The notes under the pieces were generated by a model. That model was given only the letters and a program-made list of their open reading frames with translations, made no database searches and was not told the origin of the DNA. Positions 6,244 to 6,492 of a stretch of DNA of 6,492 nucleotides are shown here, one piece after another (the stretch's first letter is position 1; each line of letters opens with the position of its first letter). Location: the NCBI GenBank assembly GCA_020849075.1, contig JADLGZ010000172.1, positions 1-6,492 on the forward strand, written 5' to 3'. The position numbers and the translations under genes were made by a program. The stretch comes from Fimbriimonadaceae bacterium. Lineage in GTDB: Bacteria > Armatimonadota > Fimbriimonadia > Fimbriimonadales > Fimbriimonadaceae.

Positions 6244-6492
6244 TAGGCTCGGCTATCCGGTTATTCTGGCTAGCGCATCACCCCGCCGCCAAGAACTTCT
6301 TCACCATCTGGTTAAGGAATTTCAGATCGTCGTTGTTCCCGTTGATGAGGAAGCACTCACCCTGGCCGACCCGTGGCAAACCGCGCAAAGACTCGCACGG
6401 GAGAAGGCCTTGGCGGTGTTTGCTCTCAACCCGGAGGCTCTTGTCATCGCTGGCGACACCGTAGTCGCCCTTCCGGGCGTTGGCGGCTACCA
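6233..6492 (+). CDS. maf: Maf-family nucleotide pyrophosphatase, partial (C-terminus beyond window)
   Basis: Maf proteins hydrolyse nucleoside triphosphates such as dTTP, UTP or modified pyrimidines to monophosphates and pyrophosphate; some have been linked to septum inhibition. The 86 codons visible from the ATG at 6233 show the N-terminal signature ILASASPRRQELL (11-23), VDE (38-40), the AQRLAREKAL helix (51-60) and AGDTVV (73-78), which holds the catalytic-region aspartate. This is the N-terminal part of a protein usually near 190-200 residues. The start overlaps the end of prfA in another frame by 11 bases, and there is no clear Shine-Dalgarno, so translation is probably coupled to prfA termination. 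The substrate class (YhdE-like or YceF-like) cannot be decided without the C-terminal half. Confidence 0.92.
   Translation, partial: MPHNRLGYPVILASASPRRQELLHHLVKEFQIVVVPVDEEALTLADPWQTAQRLAREKALAVFALNPEALVIAGDTVVALPGVGGY

Overview
This window is core bacterial chromosome, densely packed with conserved housekeeping genes for translation and membrane-protein biogenesis. I recognise eight genes, two of them cut by the window edges. Base composition looks moderate (around half G+C by eye) and even throughout. Nothing suggests a mobile element, prophage, CRISPR array, defence system or tRNA gene. The genes are clearly bacterial and chromosomal. The divergent YidC, the unusual IleS and the sparse Shine-Dalgarno signals suggest a lineage away from Proteobacteria and Firmicutes. 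Armatimonadota (Fimbriimonadia-like) is my tentative guess, from general impression only.

Layout. From about 5092 down to position 1 everything lies on the minus strand. In transcription order it is ileS (isoleucyl-tRNA synthetase), lspA (signal peptidase II), an 82-base gap, rpmH (ribosomal protein L34), rnpA (RNase P protein), yidD (insertion-efficiency factor) and yidC (membrane insertase, cut at the left edge). The rpmH-rnpA-yidD-yidC block is the classic cluster found near the replication origin in many bacteria. Here ileS-lspA sits upstream of it, where dnaA/oriC often lies. An 89-base divergent intergenic region (5093-5181) separates ileS from the plus-strand pair prfA (release factor 1) and maf (nucleotide pyrophosphatase, cut at the right edge), which overlap by 11 bases.

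How the genes fit together. IleS, L34 and RF1 act in elongation, ribosome structure and termination, and RnpA helps mature tRNA 5' ends. YidD and YidC insert membrane proteins, and LspA trims lipoproteins in the same membrane. Maf hydrolyses non-canonical or excess nucleotides.

The points worth a second look are modest. The rnpA frame has no ATG, GTG or TTG where its conserved N-terminus begins. IleS has a degenerate C-terminal zinc-finger region and variant HIGH and KMSKS motifs. The divergent genes ileS and prfA each carry a TANACT hexamer exactly 9 bases before the ATG with no good Shine-Dalgarno, which suggests leaderless transcripts. I found no evidence for a previously undescribed multi-gene system.
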